Source: Gari tellinella (Eukaryota; Mollusca; Bivalvia; Cardiida; Psammobiidae). From it: a DNA stretch of 64,000 nt. This document shows, piece after piece, positions 1 through 11,074 of this stretch. Both the position numbers and the translations under genes were made by a program. Numbering within the stretch: the first letter of the stretch is position 1; every line of letters starts with the position of its first letter. The stretch is taken from assembly GCA_922989275.2 (NCBI GenBank), contig OV277868.1:49164216-49228215 (forward strand), written 5' to 3'. The notes under the pieces were generated by a model, which was given only the letters and a program-made list of their open reading frames with translations, had not been told where the DNA came from and did not search any database.

Positions 1-169
1 AGGGCGATTGCAGTTTCTTTGTCATTTGATGTTATGCTACCATCTGGATTAGTGATTTTACTTACACCGATACTGGTCTTTGTGTTATTTCGTACATATT
101 TCCAAATTTTTTTTGGGTTTTCCCTAATATTATCAGCCAAACATTTTTCATATTCTTTGTGTGACCTTT
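1..169 (-). mobile_element. LINE ORF2 fragment cut by window edge
   Basis: The minus strand is open for about 56 codons and contains KCLADNIRENPKKIWKYVRN followed by GVSKITNPDGSIT. This is the linker between endonuclease and reverse transcriptase found in jockey/CR1-group non-LTR elements, where a construct or splice is not needed to explain it. The RT domain itself would lie to the left, outside the window. No endonuclease is visible downstream, so the copy is probably 5'-truncated. The clade is inferred from the motif style only. Confidence 0.7.
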
Positions 170-786
170 AACTTTCATAAGTAACTTGATTTCTAGCTAT
201 CTTGTAGTTATTGACTGTTGTCAAGTTTTTACACTTAGTGTATTTAATACAGTTTTAATACAAAAACTGTGCCATGCCGTGAATAATAACACAGAGTCTA
301 CTCTGTGATAATAATCAAATTATAGCAAGGAGTCTCTATGGGTTAATGGGTTAACACATTCTATAGCAAAACAGCTTAGATACGTATATATTATAAGAAA
401 AACTTTATATTTGAAGTAGTTTTAATAATAACCCTTTACGCCGTTGTACGTCCTTACAGACTGTTTGAAAAACTTCATCCGCTTTAAACTACTAACATGT
501 CTGGATGGAAGAGGTGTCAGTCAATCCATTCAAATATTGTTTATTAATGCTTAATAGGCTGCAGATTGGATTATTATGTAATATGACGCTAGGGAAAACT
601 TATGATGAGCGTCTTCTGTACATAGTTATACGTCTGACGTAATTTGAACTACATATACTATATTTGTCATCATTGATCTGTTGTTTCTATGTTATGTTAA
701 CACTAATTGTAGTGTGTAACTCTCCATTATATTGGAGGCAATAACGATCTATCTATCTTTCATAAACGTAATAATACTAATCATTA
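170..786. other. No gene or known repeat recognised
   Basis: A+T-rich DNA with stops in all frames. I see no exon-like ORF, hairpin family or tandem repeat here. Confidence 0.4.
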
Positions 787-791
787 TTAAT

Positions 792-819
792 AACACGAAT
801 GAAGAACTTCATTCGTGTT
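792..819. repeat. Short inverted repeat
   Basis: AACACGAATGAAG is followed at once by its near-perfect reverse complement AACTTCATTCGTGTT. The motif CATTCGTGTT recurs just downstream at about 823. No family is assigned. Confidence 0.5.
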
Positions 820-874
820 CTGCATTCGTGTTAATAATTGTCCTAATAATACTTGTATCAATACAATATCAGAG

Positions 875-952
875 GGGGCCGTTTTGACCCGGGCCATTTT
901 GGGGGGAGGGGGGGGGGGGGGGCGTTTTGACCCGGGCCATTTTGACCCGAAT
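875..952. repeat. Poly-G tract between direct copies of a CCCGGGCC motif
   Basis: A run of 20-odd nearly pure G is bracketed by copies of GTTTTGACCCGGGCCATTTT. On the minus strand it gives a spurious run of prolines. It is probably a slippage-expanded homopolymer whose length is unreliable. Confidence 0.7.
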
Positions 953-959
953 TTGGTGA

Positions 960-1233
960 TAGATAGGTAGTTGTTTTTTCTAGCCAAACTAGGGAGGAGG
1001 CCGATGAAAACCTATTTACCACCGACATCACCTATTGGCCACCTGTTTTCCACCTATCAATCGCTATTGAGTAAAGAGGAGTTTCGTCTGGGAAAAAATC
1101 ACCGATTGGGAATTTTAAACGTGCTGAAAATTCTCGAACGGTGAAACTTTTTTTTTTACAAATAACCGATTGACAACACCTGTCTACTACCGATATCACC
1201 GATAAACAAGATACCATACATACTATACATATA
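960..1233. repeat. Degenerate ACCGAT-rich block, left part
   Basis: Loose repetition of ACCGAT/CACCTATT motifs that resumes beyond the mariner at 2886-3240. The mariner apparently inserted into one continuous ACCGAT-rich block. No coding potential is evident. Confidence 0.5.
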
Positions 1234-1261
1234 CGATGGGGTGTTTTGGAAGAATTTTTCA

Positions 1262-2694
1262 TACTCTTCAATGGGGACACCCATCAGACACTGATAAACA
1301 GCAGATCCAAGGGCATTTCTCGAATTGTGTCTCCTTCCAGATAAATGATATTTAAGTTTTGGAAAGAGAAAATAGTCGCAGGGGGCCAAGTCTGGCGAAT
1401 ACAGAGGGTGCGGAAGGACGGTAACCTTCTCTGACTCCAAAAGGTCAGTCACAATACGTGCCTTGTGAGCGGGTGCATTATCATGCAAAAGTCGGATATA
1501 CTTAAGTTCTGTTTTGGGGCGGCGAGTTTTGTAGTAGTTCTTCAATTTTCTCAGAACAACGTTTTTATAGTACTTGCCTGTGACCGTTCTGCCTTTTGGC
1601 ACCGGGATTTGAATAGCTGGACCCTTATTAGTGAAAAAAAATAGCATACAAAACCTTCTTTACCGTTCGTATTCGTTTGGCAATACTTGGGTGTGTGGCA
1701 TTTTTAGTGGCCCATATTCGGTTGGAAACCTTCCGCTTTTGTTTAAAACAATACACACAGGTCTCATCACCAGTGACTATATTATCAAAAGCCTTTTTAC
1801 TATAATTTGGGTACATTTTGAGAAGTTTTTTTGCCATTGTTACACGTGTCTTCTTTTGCTCATCCGTTAACAAATGGGGTGTAACGTGCAAACCGAGAGA
1901 CCCAGCAACAACAAACCCTGTCGATGCAAAGCTTAAACTCACATCAAGAGATGTTTATTGCGCTATATAATTGACTCACTTCCCAACCTACAACGGTTAG
2001 GGAAGCCTCATTTGCATATACCTACGTACTACGTACGTAACATAACTCTCCCCTCCGAGAAGTCTCGTCCCAAGACTTGGACCTTGGGAGAACCGTGGGC
2101 AAGGCAACTCCGGTCTGGCAGTTGTCATTATCCCAGCGTTGCCACCATTTGTAACGTGCAAACCGAGAGACCCAGCAACAACAAACCCTGTCGATGCAAA
2201 GCTTAAGCTCACATCAAGAGATGTTTATTGCGCTATATAATTGACTCACTTCCCAACCTACAACGGTTAGGGAAGCCTCATTTGCATATACCTACGTACT
2301 ACGTACGTTACAGGGGTATCCATCTTTCATTTATCTTTCTAACTTTTAGGTGTTTCTTCAAAATTGCATGAACTCTTGCTAAAGACAAGTTTGTCATTCG
2401 AGCCAATTGTCTTACGGTGAATCGAGCATCAGTTTTGAGGATATTTCGGATTTTTTCTATGTTACCTTTGGTCGTAGTTGTTGCAGGACGACCTGGGCGA
2501 GCAGCATCTTTCAGTTGCTGCTGTCCAGCACTAAATTTAGCTACCCACCTACAAACAGTCCTGTGAGACATTTGTCCCTCCCCGTAAATGTCACACACCT
2601 CGCGGTGAATATCTACAGCCTTTATGCCGAGTAATGGCCTACCTTTTATATAGGCCCTAATTTCAAGAACATTTTCAGCTCGTTTTCCTGTCAT
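1262..2694 (-). pseudogene. mariner transposase (D,D34D), inactivated
   Basis: Cut-and-paste transposase that would act in the nucleus. From the start at 2694 there is an N-terminal helix-turn-helix region (SHRTVCRWVAKFSAGQQQLK, then FTVRQLARMTNLS). It is followed by the linker LLTDEQKKTRVTMAKKL, the first catalytic Asp in VTGDETCVYCF, the second in HDNAPAHKA, and the third in YSPDLAPCDYFLF. There are exactly 34 residues between the last two, the mariner signature. Defects: a TRIM insertion between the N-terminal and catalytic parts, a frameshift in the A-run at about 1634-1641, Cys in place of the usual Trp after GDET, and a C-terminus that runs straight from EEYEKFFQ into the terminal repeat. 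The family call is firm and the copy is dead. Confidence 0.88.
1880..2312. mobile_element. TRIM-like miniature LTR element inside mariner
   Basis: Two direct repeats of 163 bp (1880-2042 and 2150-2312) are almost identical. Each starts TGTAAC and ends GTAACA/GTTACA, so they have TG...CA ends. They flank a 107-bp non-coding middle. GGGG lies immediately outside on both sides (1876-1879, 2313-2316), as a 4-bp target duplication. Collapsing one GGGG copy restores the mariner frame at the junction, which supports the boundaries. The size and architecture fit a terminal-repeat retrotransposon in miniature; mobilisation by a partner element is inferred. Confidence 0.8.
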
Positions 2695-2885
2695 TTTGTG
2701 TATAGTCTAACGGATAGGCTATGAAACGATGTACACTGTACCGAGGCCAGTGAACGTGTGGACGAGATATTTACCTGTGTCACGAGCCAGTGATCACTCA
2801 ATCGACACGAGGTGGTTTTGTGCATAAATTGCACGATTTCCGCGAAATAAAGCACAGATGACATTATTTATGGAACACCCTCGTA

Positions 2886-3240
2886 TGTATGGTCTCTGGA
2901 TAAACCACCGTTAAGCCACCGATAAAGCACCGATGAACTGATACTAACCGCCGATGAATAAAGCCGAGAGTTAAAACGCGGGATTTCATCGGTTGTTCAT
3001 GGCAGTTCAATCGGTGATCAATCGGTTATTGATTGGTTGCCGGGCGCTTTTAATCGGTGGCCAATCGGATTTCATGAGTCACCAATTGGTGGCCGATCTA
3101 ACCCCGTTTGAGCTGCTGTCGGTCACCTACCAGCAGCCTATGTTTTTTAACGATTGAACAATTATTCATCACCGATACCCGTTTACAATGAAAGCCTGAA
3201 CTAAGATCACTTAAATAGGACAACCGATCAAAACAGCGAG
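2886..3240. repeat. Degenerate ACCGAT-rich block, right part
   Basis: Many imperfect copies of ACCGAT, CACCGATAA and ATCGGTGG in both orientations. It continues the block seen at 960-1233 and has no stable period. Confidence 0.5.
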
Positions 3241-4130
3241 AGATGTAAAATAATTAGACCGACTGGGTACCGATTTAAGCCCGACCGTCTGTGTAAACGG
3301 GGCATTATGGAAATTGCCGAGTTGTTTCCTTAGTTCATTTTTCCTACTCATGTGATATATAATGGACATATTTAAACTAATCTCGAAATAATTGTTGGCT
3401 GTAGACATTTCGCGTTATCAGTTTGGGTTTTGCTATGGCCTATTCGACCTTTGCAATAATGACGAGATTATATACAGTTTAAACATATTTTATTCCCAAA
3501 ATTTCAACATGGAAATGGGGTTGGGCCACAAGTTCCAAACAACATAAGTTACGGCCCTTCCCCTTGCAATTATTTACACAATACTGATAATGGCAAGTGA
3601 TTAATATTAACCCATTTATGTACATCTTTTATAGTAGCAAACAGAAAAGATCCGGTCCTAAGGACTTGGGTTAGTCCTTGGGTTTTAATCCTCACTATTT
3701 ACTTTTGCCTTGATCCAGATACATGTACATATATTCCCTTATTGGGTAACTTTTACATTAACAAACAAAGGACCAACAGGAGATTTGTTCACCGTAAGAA
3801 TTTAGACATTAAATGGGTTAACTACATCAATTGTTGTATTCGAAATCAAACAGGAGAGAGACAGAGAGACAGATAAAGAAGGAGAGTGAGAGGAAATCGC
3901 AGATATTTTAAGATAAAGATTGCCTACAACCGAGATATCCTATCCCCATTTTAGCTTGACAAGGGAGCCAACTCACTGATGTATCAGATATTGTCCATAC
4001 ATTGGTTGTTCCCCTTGTTAGCCAATATTGGTCAGCCTGGACTATTTTTCCCTCATTGAAATGATCCCATTAGATCACTTTTGGCAAGTTCTCCACATAT
4101 CAACAAACAAACAAACATCAGGCAAATAGA
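3241..4130. other. No gene recognised
   Basis: A+T-rich intergenic or intronic-looking DNA with a short purine-rich tract near 3855-3890. No exon, mobile-element end or tandem repeat could be supported. Confidence 0.4.
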
Positions 4131-4164
4131 GTTCCATGCTGGAACTTAAAACAGGTGGTAGCTC

Positions 4165-4232
4165 AATAACAAGATGAAAGCAGAAAAGAAAGCTCCTCTC
4201 AGAGCTTTCTTCTCTACTTTCATCCAGTTCCA
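4165..4232. repeat. E-like hairpin
   Basis: GATGAAAGCAGAAAAGAAAG and its complement surround CTCCTCTCAGAG. It resembles the AAAGCAGAA...TTCTGCTTT core of family E but with a different centre. Confidence 0.5.
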
Positions 4233-4310
4233 AGTAGTCACCTGGTTTTAAAGCTGTAGGAAATGGATGTGTAAGTTTAAAAGTTTTCGCATGTTTGAGT
4301 ACTGATTAAA

Positions 4311-5325
4311 ATCTTTTTGTCTCCTTAATAAAGTTCTGCACTGCTCTAAAGATGATCAAGTTTTCATCATGACTAAGTTCTTTACTGCTAAATAATAATG
4401 TTTCAATATTGAGTGGATGGTAAGTTCTAGTTGCCCTAAAAAGATAAAAAGAGTTATTCTTTCATTATTGAAGTTGTTACACCAAAAGAAGATTTTTTTT
4501 CTGAATTTTCAAAATCAACAGAGTTACATGTACAAAAAGGATCTTCTCTAAGTTTATTTCTAAATAAGTCATAATTTAGATTGCTACAACTATTTCTGAT
4601 GCGTGCATGCAATATTGACAAATATCTGTTTCCTTCAAGATATAATTGTGGTACAATAGTTGTTTGATGTTCATTCATTATAGTCTTTTTGAAAGCTGGA
4701 AGTGAGCTTATACTTCTTACATCAATATTCAGATTATTCCACAGATCTATGGAGGAGGGGATACACGATTTGTGAGATATAGTAGTTCTGCAAAAGGGAG
4801 CTCTGAGATTATCTCTATTTCTAAGGGGATATGGATTAGTTTCACGGACTGACGGAGGAACTAAATCCGAAATGTAGGAAGGGACTATATTATTATGAAC
4901 TTTATACATAAATTGCATTTTTTGTGTTTTTCTTCTGCTCTCTAAGTTTTGCCATCCGCATTCCCTATAAAGATTGGTGATTGACACAAAGCGGGTGAGT
5001 CCGGTTACAATTCTTGCGGCTTCATTTTGTAATTTTTGTAAAGATTCGGCAGACCCATCTGAGCATCCATCCCAAACAATACAAGAATATTCTAAGATTG
5101 GAGCAATATAAGACAGATAGATTTGGTTAAGTGATTTTCTATTAAGAGTGAATTTAAGTTTTCTCATTAGACCAATACTTTTGGAAGCTGACTGCAGGAT
5201 ATTATCAATGTGAGCATTCCATTGACCTTTATTATTCAGGGTAATTCCCAAGTGTTTATGATTTTCAACAAATTGGAGATTATATTAATATTTAGGATTG
5301 TTTTCGGAGTCATTAAAAAATCAAA
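4311..5325 (-). mobile_element. LINE reverse-transcriptase C-terminal fragment
   Basis: The 3' part of a non-LTR ORF2, probably jockey/CR1 group. The longest open stretch (4454-5251) reads LGITLNNKGQWNAHID, then KSIGLMRKLKFTLNR, LSYIAPILEYSCIVWDGC and KLQNEAARIVTGLTR, a typical post-RT thumb region. It ends with a Cys-containing tail (DPFCTCNS). The frame continues upstream to about 5325 through one stop. Downstream, the conserved tail resumes after frameshifts (FFWCNNFNNERITLF, then YHPLNIETLLFSS and FIKETKRF, ending near 4311). The catalytic RT core is absent, so this is a 5'-truncated, decayed copy. It could be the same family as the fragment at 1-169. Confidence 0.8.
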
Positions 5326-6322
5326 AAAAAAAAATCACAGATGCTGGTTCCTGAATGAAGAGTCATGTAATCAGGCTCTGCACAGTTTACAAAGAGCCTT
5401 ACCTTTAGAAGCATGTGATAGAAAACTTTCTTTCCGTACTAGAGTTCATAGCGAACAGTCAGGGCATTGGTTGTTTAAGAAGATGGCGTTTGGGTGGTTA
5501 AAGTTATGTCGACTTGACGACTAACAATGTCAAAGGTATTTATTCTGCTGTATTACTGAAAAGGTTTTTATTTGAATTGGCATTGTTTTTAGACGTGTCG
5601 GCCGGTTTAGCGAGCTTGCGCGTTTTTAAAGGGTTTCGGCTGGAATTCTGTAATGGCGGCGTGGTTTTGTCACATGGTCAGAATAATCTTTTCATTTCGG
5701 CTAACCATAGTTTCATCTTTACAGTAATAAAATACAACACGACGACACAGGACTGCAGATGAGATACTTGACGTAAAGGACGCACTTGGTACCTTATACC
5801 TGGTAAGCAAATGTACACGAGGTTGAATATTACGGCGAGAAGGTTTGGACTTCACTGACTGACTCGTTAGCTCAGGCGCGAGTCTCGGTCAAGTCACAAC
5901 TTTGTCGCTATAATATTTCGTCTGCTTTGCACATGAAATTCTAAATGTATAATAAAGTAAGGAAAGTTCAGGCATATGGGAGAATGTTCATTTACTAGTG
6001 AAGAGAGATAGTTCCGGAGCCAGTAGCATTGTATTTCTTACAAACTGTATTTAACTATTATATTTTGAGTGGTCACATACCATAAATTATTACTAAAGAA
6101 TGCTTAAGTTATATTATTTAAAATGAAAGCATTGAAAGCTCATATATATATTGCGCCTGATGATATGGTGAAACGCGTCGCGCATTGTTTGAGGAATTAA
6201 AATTGTTTTTAAAAGCCTATAATACATCATCTATTTTTCTTGTACATAATTATATATATGCTATTTCAGGGCAGGGTTGTCTTCCCTGTTGTGTATCACT
6301 AAATAAAGGACGAACCTACGTT
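5326..6322. other. No gene recognised
   Basis: A short A-run at about 5326 marks the LINE border. Plus-strand open stretches at 5330-5524 and 5514-5762 have no recognisable domain, signal peptide or splice context. I do not call them genes. Confidence 0.4.
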
Positions 6323-8591
6323 CCGGTGTAAAATTAAATTTGGACCCCATTGAAAAATGACCTCCCGGTCATTTTTCAACGTTGAGAAATGACCTCCCGG
6401 TCTTTTTTTAACGTTAAAAAAAGACCTCCCGGGTCATTTTTTAACATTGAAAAATGACCGGGAGGTCAATTCTCAACGTTGAAAAATACCCTACCCATGA
6501 AATTATGACTCCTGAATTATCTGTTGTAAAATGACCGGGAGGTCATTTGTCAACGTTGAAAAATGACCCGTGTAAAATTTCAACGTTGAAAGTTGACTTA
6601 ACCCGTGCATAATTGCCTCATAGACTTAATTGTGATTAACTGACTACTGGTATGAGGGGGTCATTGTTCAACTTTGAAAAATGACCCGGGGTCAATTCTC
6701 AACGTTTAAAAAGACCCTACTCATGAAATTATGGCCCAGGGGTCATTTCTCAAAGTTGAAAAAAGACCCTACCATTGAAATTATAACTCCTAAATCATCT
6801 TCTTGTAAATAAAATGGGGGTCATTTCTCAACGTTGAAAAATGACCCATTTAAAGTTTCAACGACTACTTGTATCGAAGTCAATGTTCAACGTTGAAATC
6901 TGACCCGGGGGTCATTTCTCAACATTTAAAAAAGACCATAGGGTAGACCATTTAAGTTATGACTCCTGAAATATCATTGTAAATGAAATGGGGGTCATTT
7001 CTCAACGTTGAAAAATGACCCATGTAAAGTTTCAACGTTGAAGACTTAACACGTGCAGAATTGTCTCCTAGACTTAATTGTGATTAACTGACTACTGGTT
7101 TGAAGGGGTAATTGTTCAACGTTGAAAAATGACCCGGGGTCAATTCTCAACGTAGAAAAAAGACTCTACCCATTTTAATATGACTCCTGAATAATCTTGT
7201 TGTAAAAATGAGCGGGGTCATTTCTCAACGTTGAAAAATGACCCTTGTTATGTTTCAACGTTGAAAATTGACTTAACCTGTACAAATATTTCCCCTAGCC
7301 TTAATTGTTATAAACTGACTACTGGTATGAGGGGTCATTGTTCAACGTTGAAAAATGACCCGGGGTCAATTCTCAACGTTGAAAAAATACCCTGCCCATT
7401 AAATTATGACTCCGTCATTATCTCATTTTGAAATGACCGGGGTCATTTCTCAACGTTGAAAAATGACCCCTGTTAAGTTTCATCGTTGAAAGACCCGTAC
7501 AGATATGTCTCCTAGACTTAATTGTGAGTAACTGACTACTGGTATGAAGGGAGGGTGTCATTGTTCAACGTTGAAATAAGACCCTTGTTACGTTTCATTG
7601 TTGAAAGGCGACTTAATCCGTTCAGAAATGTCTCTTAGACTTAATTGTGATTAACTGACTACTGGTATCGGGGTCATTGTTCAACGTTAAAAAATGACCC
7701 GGGGTCATTTCTCAACGTTGAAAAAAGACCCTACCATTGAAATAATGACTCCTGAATTATCTTCTTGTAAATGAAATGGGGGTCATTTTTCAACGTTGAG
7801 AAATGACCTCGGTCATGTTACAACAAGATAATTCAGCAGTCATAATTTCATGGGTAGGGTCTTTTTTCAACGTTGAGAATTGACCCCGGGTCATTTTTCA
7901 ACGTTGAAAAATGACCCCCTCAAACCAGCACTCAGTTAATAACAATTATGTTTAGGAGACATATTTGTACAGGTTAAGTCATCTTAAAACGATGAAACTT
8001 AACACGGGTCATTTTTCAACGTTGAGAAATTACCCCCGTCCATTTTACAACAAGATAATTTTAGAGTCATGATTTCATGGGTAGGGTCCTTTTTCAACGT
8101 TGAGAATTGACCCCAGGTCTAAATATTACCAACGTTACAAAATACCCCCTAACAAGGATCAGTTAATAACCAATAATTTGTAGCAGCTATTTAAAGTTTA
8201 AGGGTATGGTCATGTTTTAATATTGAGAATTGACCCCGGTCATTTTACAATGTTAAAGAATGACCCCTCTCTTCCGTTTGTTATTCTATGGCGTATTAAC
8301 ACTGTGGTCATTATTTCACGGATAGGGTCATTTCTCAACGTTAAGAATTGACCCTGGTCTATTTTCAACGTTGAGAAATGACCCCAGCCATTTTACAACT
8401 AGATATTTCAGCAGTCATAATTTCACGGGTAGGGTCTTTTTTCATCGTTGAGAAATGGCCCCATTCCCGTTGAAAAATGACCCGGGAGGTCTTTTTTCAA
8501 CGTTAAATAAAGACCGGGAGGTCATTTCTCAACGTTGAAAAATGACCGGGAGGTCATTTTTCAACGGGGTCAAAATTTAATGTTACACCGG
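6323..8591. mobile_element. Large foldback element made of AACGTT repeats
   Basis: The ends are inverted repeats of at least 120 bp, starting CCGGTGTAA at 6323 and ending TTACACCGG at 8591. The arms match closely through GACCTCCCGGTC and CAACGTTGAGAAATGACC. The interior holds five to six copies of a roughly 215-225-bp unit in one orientation (about 6600-7790), marked by TTAATTGTGATTAACTGACT. After a switch point near 7790-7810 come about three copies in reverse. Between them are roughly thirty AACGTT sites, most within the palindrome TTCAACGTTGAA next to AATGACCC or GGGTCATT. There is no ORF of note. The architecture is that of a foldback or satellite-bearing non-autonomous DNA transposon; its superfamily is unknown and no target duplication is obvious. 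Confidence 0.75.
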
Positions 8592-8943
8592 CTTGGTTTA
8601 GTTGTTTACCCCCACTAAGCAAGCATGGTTACAACTGCTGTTCCTGAATTGTATACCAGTATGTATATAGTACATGTAGTTGCACTCAGTTTGTATTCAG
8701 ATCAGACACGACGTCTGCACTTTACATACATGTACAGTACTCCCTGTCTACAGCAACACCTAATAGGAGACAAAGTGTGTGTGTGTTGTTCGGAGGGACT
8801 TGTTAAACGGAGGAAAATAAGATTACTAATCAAGATTTGGCTTACATTTTCAAACAGCTTCATTGCAGATCTGACAGCTCGTTACGCTGCGTCTGATCTG
8901 GATTCAAACTGTTTTATCACTCGTCACTATGTTTCTTCTGTCA

Positions 8944-10958
8944 CTTACTTACTTAACTTACTTAATCCTCTTCGCTCCGGTCGGAGCATAGGGCTTTCAC
9001 CACAGAGCGCCATTCCGTTCGGTCCATGGCCCGGGCTTTGGATTCTCCCCATGACATCTTTGTCTTTCGGAGCTCAATATTGAGAGTCCTACGCCAGGAG
9101 TTTGTTGGTCTTCCTCTTCGTCTGGTGCCTTGAGGGTTCCAATCTAGTGCTTGTCTTGCAATGTTGGGCTGTGATCTGCGAAGCGTGTGGCCAATCCATC
9201 TCCATTTCTTCTGTAGTCTGTGACTGGTTGCTGTCCTGTCCTTGCCCATAGCTCCTGGTTGGAGATCCTGTCTGGCCACCGTATCTGCAGAATTTGTCTC
9301 AAGCATGTGTTGACGAAAGGACAGTCTTCACATTGCTGTTGAAGAGTCTCAGTTTTGTCTTGAGGTGGATGTTATGATTCTTCCACACTGGTCTTAAGGT
9401 CGCAAAAGCATGGCGGACTTTCCCTATCCTGGCCTTGATATCTTCCTCTGTGCCTCCTGTCTTACTTACAATACTGCCCAAATAAGTGAAAGTGTCAACA
9501 TCCTCAATGGCTTGTCCCTCTATGTTGAAGCTTTGCATGTTGCCTGGATTGATTCTGAGGCACTTTGTTTTGGTGACAATGACTTCTAGCCCGGTTGATC
9601 TGGCTACTTCTTGAAGTCTGTCTGTTTTCTCCTGTATATGGGTGCAGGTATGGGACAAGAGACCTATATCATCTGCATAGTCGAGGTCTTCCAGCTTGCT
9701 TGTCAGGGTCCACTGTATCCCTCTTGGCCTATCCAAAATAGTCTTCATTACCCAGTCGATGACTATCGAGAAAATCATAGGAGAGAGCAAACAGCCTTGT
9801 CTGACGCCGGTGCGCACTTCGAAAGGTTCGGAGAGGTCCATGTCGTGGATGACCTGGCAGAGGTTGTTGTTGTATAGGCTCCGAATTATGTTGACTATCT
9901 TGCTTGGGAGGCCGTAGTGCCTCAGTATCTTCCAGATTGTGTCCCTGTCCACCGAGTCGAACGCTTTCTTGAAGTCGATGAAGTTGACATAAAGAGGACA
10001 GTTCCATTCAATGGATTGCTCGATGATAATTCGGAGTGTTGCTATCTGGTCTGCGCATGATCTTCCTGCTCTGAAACCTGCCTGCTCTTCTCTTAGGAGC
10101 TTGTTGACTTCAGACTTTATCCTCTCTAATATGACCCTAGCTAGTACCTTGCTGGGTATGGATAGCAGCTGGATGCCTCGAAAATTGTTGCACTCACTCA
10201 GGTCGCCTTTCTTGGGAAGCTTCACGGTGTACCCTGTCTGCCACTCTACAGGAACCTCCTCTGTATCCCAGATGTGTTTGATGAGGTCATGCACAATGTC
10301 TGCAGTGATGTCTGGTGATGCCTCCATTGCTTCTGGAGGGATCTTGTCAGGTCCTGGAGCTTTGCCACTCTTGAGCTCGTTTATGGCCTGTGTAATTTCA
10401 TGCTTGGTGACTGGTCCTGTGTTAATTGCCAGAGTTGGGCCTTCTTCTATGGAAAGGACTTGACTTACTGGTGTGGCATTTAGGAGTTGGTCAAAATGCT
10501 CCTTCCACCTTTTAAGCTGTTCATCTGGTTTTGACATCATGTTTCCATTGTTGTCTTTCACAGGTTTCATGGAGTTGCTCTGACGCCCTGCTAGTTGGCG
10601 AGTGATCTGGTATAAGGTGCTCATGTCGTTATGTTGTGCCGCTGTCTCTGCTTTTGCTGCCAGATGGTCAATCATGGTCCGCTTGTCTTGCTTGCAGCTC
10701 TTCTTTACTTCCTTTTGTATGGTGCTGTACTCACGCTGTGTCCTCTGTTTCTGTTCTCTTGTCTTTGCCTGGAGAAGTCTCTGTCGGACTGTCCTTTTTC
10801 TCTCAATCTTCTGGATGGTACTGTCTGAGAGCCAGGTCTTGTATTTTCGAGTCCTGAAACCAAGCCTTTCTTCACAGACTGATGTGAAGGTGTTCTTCAC
10901 TCGATCCCACTTTTTGTCCAAGGAGTCATCTTCATTGTCTGTCAGAGCTTCAAATCTA
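8944..10958 (-). mobile_element. RTE-like LINE, 5'-truncated
   Basis: A non-LTR retrotransposon on the minus strand, flanked by the 8-bp direct repeat TTCTGTCA (8936-8943 and 10959-10966), which marks target-primed insertion. The 3' end at the left carries a short (TAAG)n-type tail, as RTE elements usually have. The 5' end stops inside the linker before RT, so the endonuclease is missing. It lies within a B MITE. Confidence 0.85.
8962..10921 (-). pseudogene. RTE-like reverse transcriptase, broken
   Basis: RNA-templated DNA polymerase of a LINE. The main open stretch (9299-10921, 540 codons) includes KKWDRVKNTFTSVCEERLGF, ELKSGKAPGPDKIPPEAMEA, EQAGFRAGRSCADQI, FIDFKKAFDSVDRDTIW, GVRQGCLLSPMIFSIVIDW and the catalytic LDYADDIGLLSH. 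Both active-site Asp residues are intact. After NSNVKTVL a small internal deletion (the expected GxETW block is missing) and frameshifts break it. The C-terminal tail resumes in another frame at 8962-9306 (RWIGHTLRRS, RRRGRPTNSWRR, ALCSDRSEED). It would not be active without the endonuclease. Confidence 0.88.
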
Positions 10959-11074
10959 TTCTGTCAAAATGACCAATATGTTTGGACATAATTGTCTTGT
11001 TAGGACAACAGCGGCAAACATTGTTGTAAGGAAGGAATCGTAATACGGAGAGTCGTTGTAGGGAGAGCACTGTA

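Larger units (their letters stand above)
1234..2883 (-). mobile_element. mariner element with a nested TRIM insertion
   Basis: A Tc1/mariner-superfamily transposon read on the minus strand. The ends are imperfect inverted repeats (CGATGGGGTGTTTTGGA on the left; CGAGGGTGTTCCA read inward from the right), and a TA dinucleotide flanks each side (1232-1233, 2884-2885), as expected for mariner. Removing the roughly 433-bp insert at 1880-2312 leaves about 1.2 kb, slightly short of the usual 1.3 kb, which fits the missing transposase C-terminus. The element sits inside an ACCGAT-rich block. Confidence 0.85.
8733..11074. mobile_element. MITE B split by an RTE-like LINE
   Basis: The left part (8733-8943) starts TACAGTACTCCCTGTCTACA and includes a decayed core arm GCGTCTGATCTGGATTCAAA. 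The right part (10959-11074) carries GTTTGGACATAATTGTCTTG and ends GGGAGAGCACTGTA. The intact B copy at 28403-28776 shows the same order without the roughly 2 kb insert. The TA-bounded inverted ends suggest Tc1/mariner-type mobilisation. Confidence 0.75.

Noticed and set aside
787..987. Minus-strand open stretch with a poly-Pro run.
   Set aside because: The prolines come from the poly-G tract between repeats; no other coding evidence.
4454..5251. 265-codon ORF as a host gene.
   Set aside because: It is the tail of a LINE reverse transcriptase with frame breaks on both sides.
8625..9083. 152-codon plus-strand ORF.
   Set aside because: It crosses the B MITE border and the LINE insertion site, so it cannot be an ancestral gene.
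10011..10463. 150-codon plus-strand ORF, and others at 9611-9917 and 10602-10991.
   Set aside because: All are antisense shadows of the RTE reverse transcriptase.
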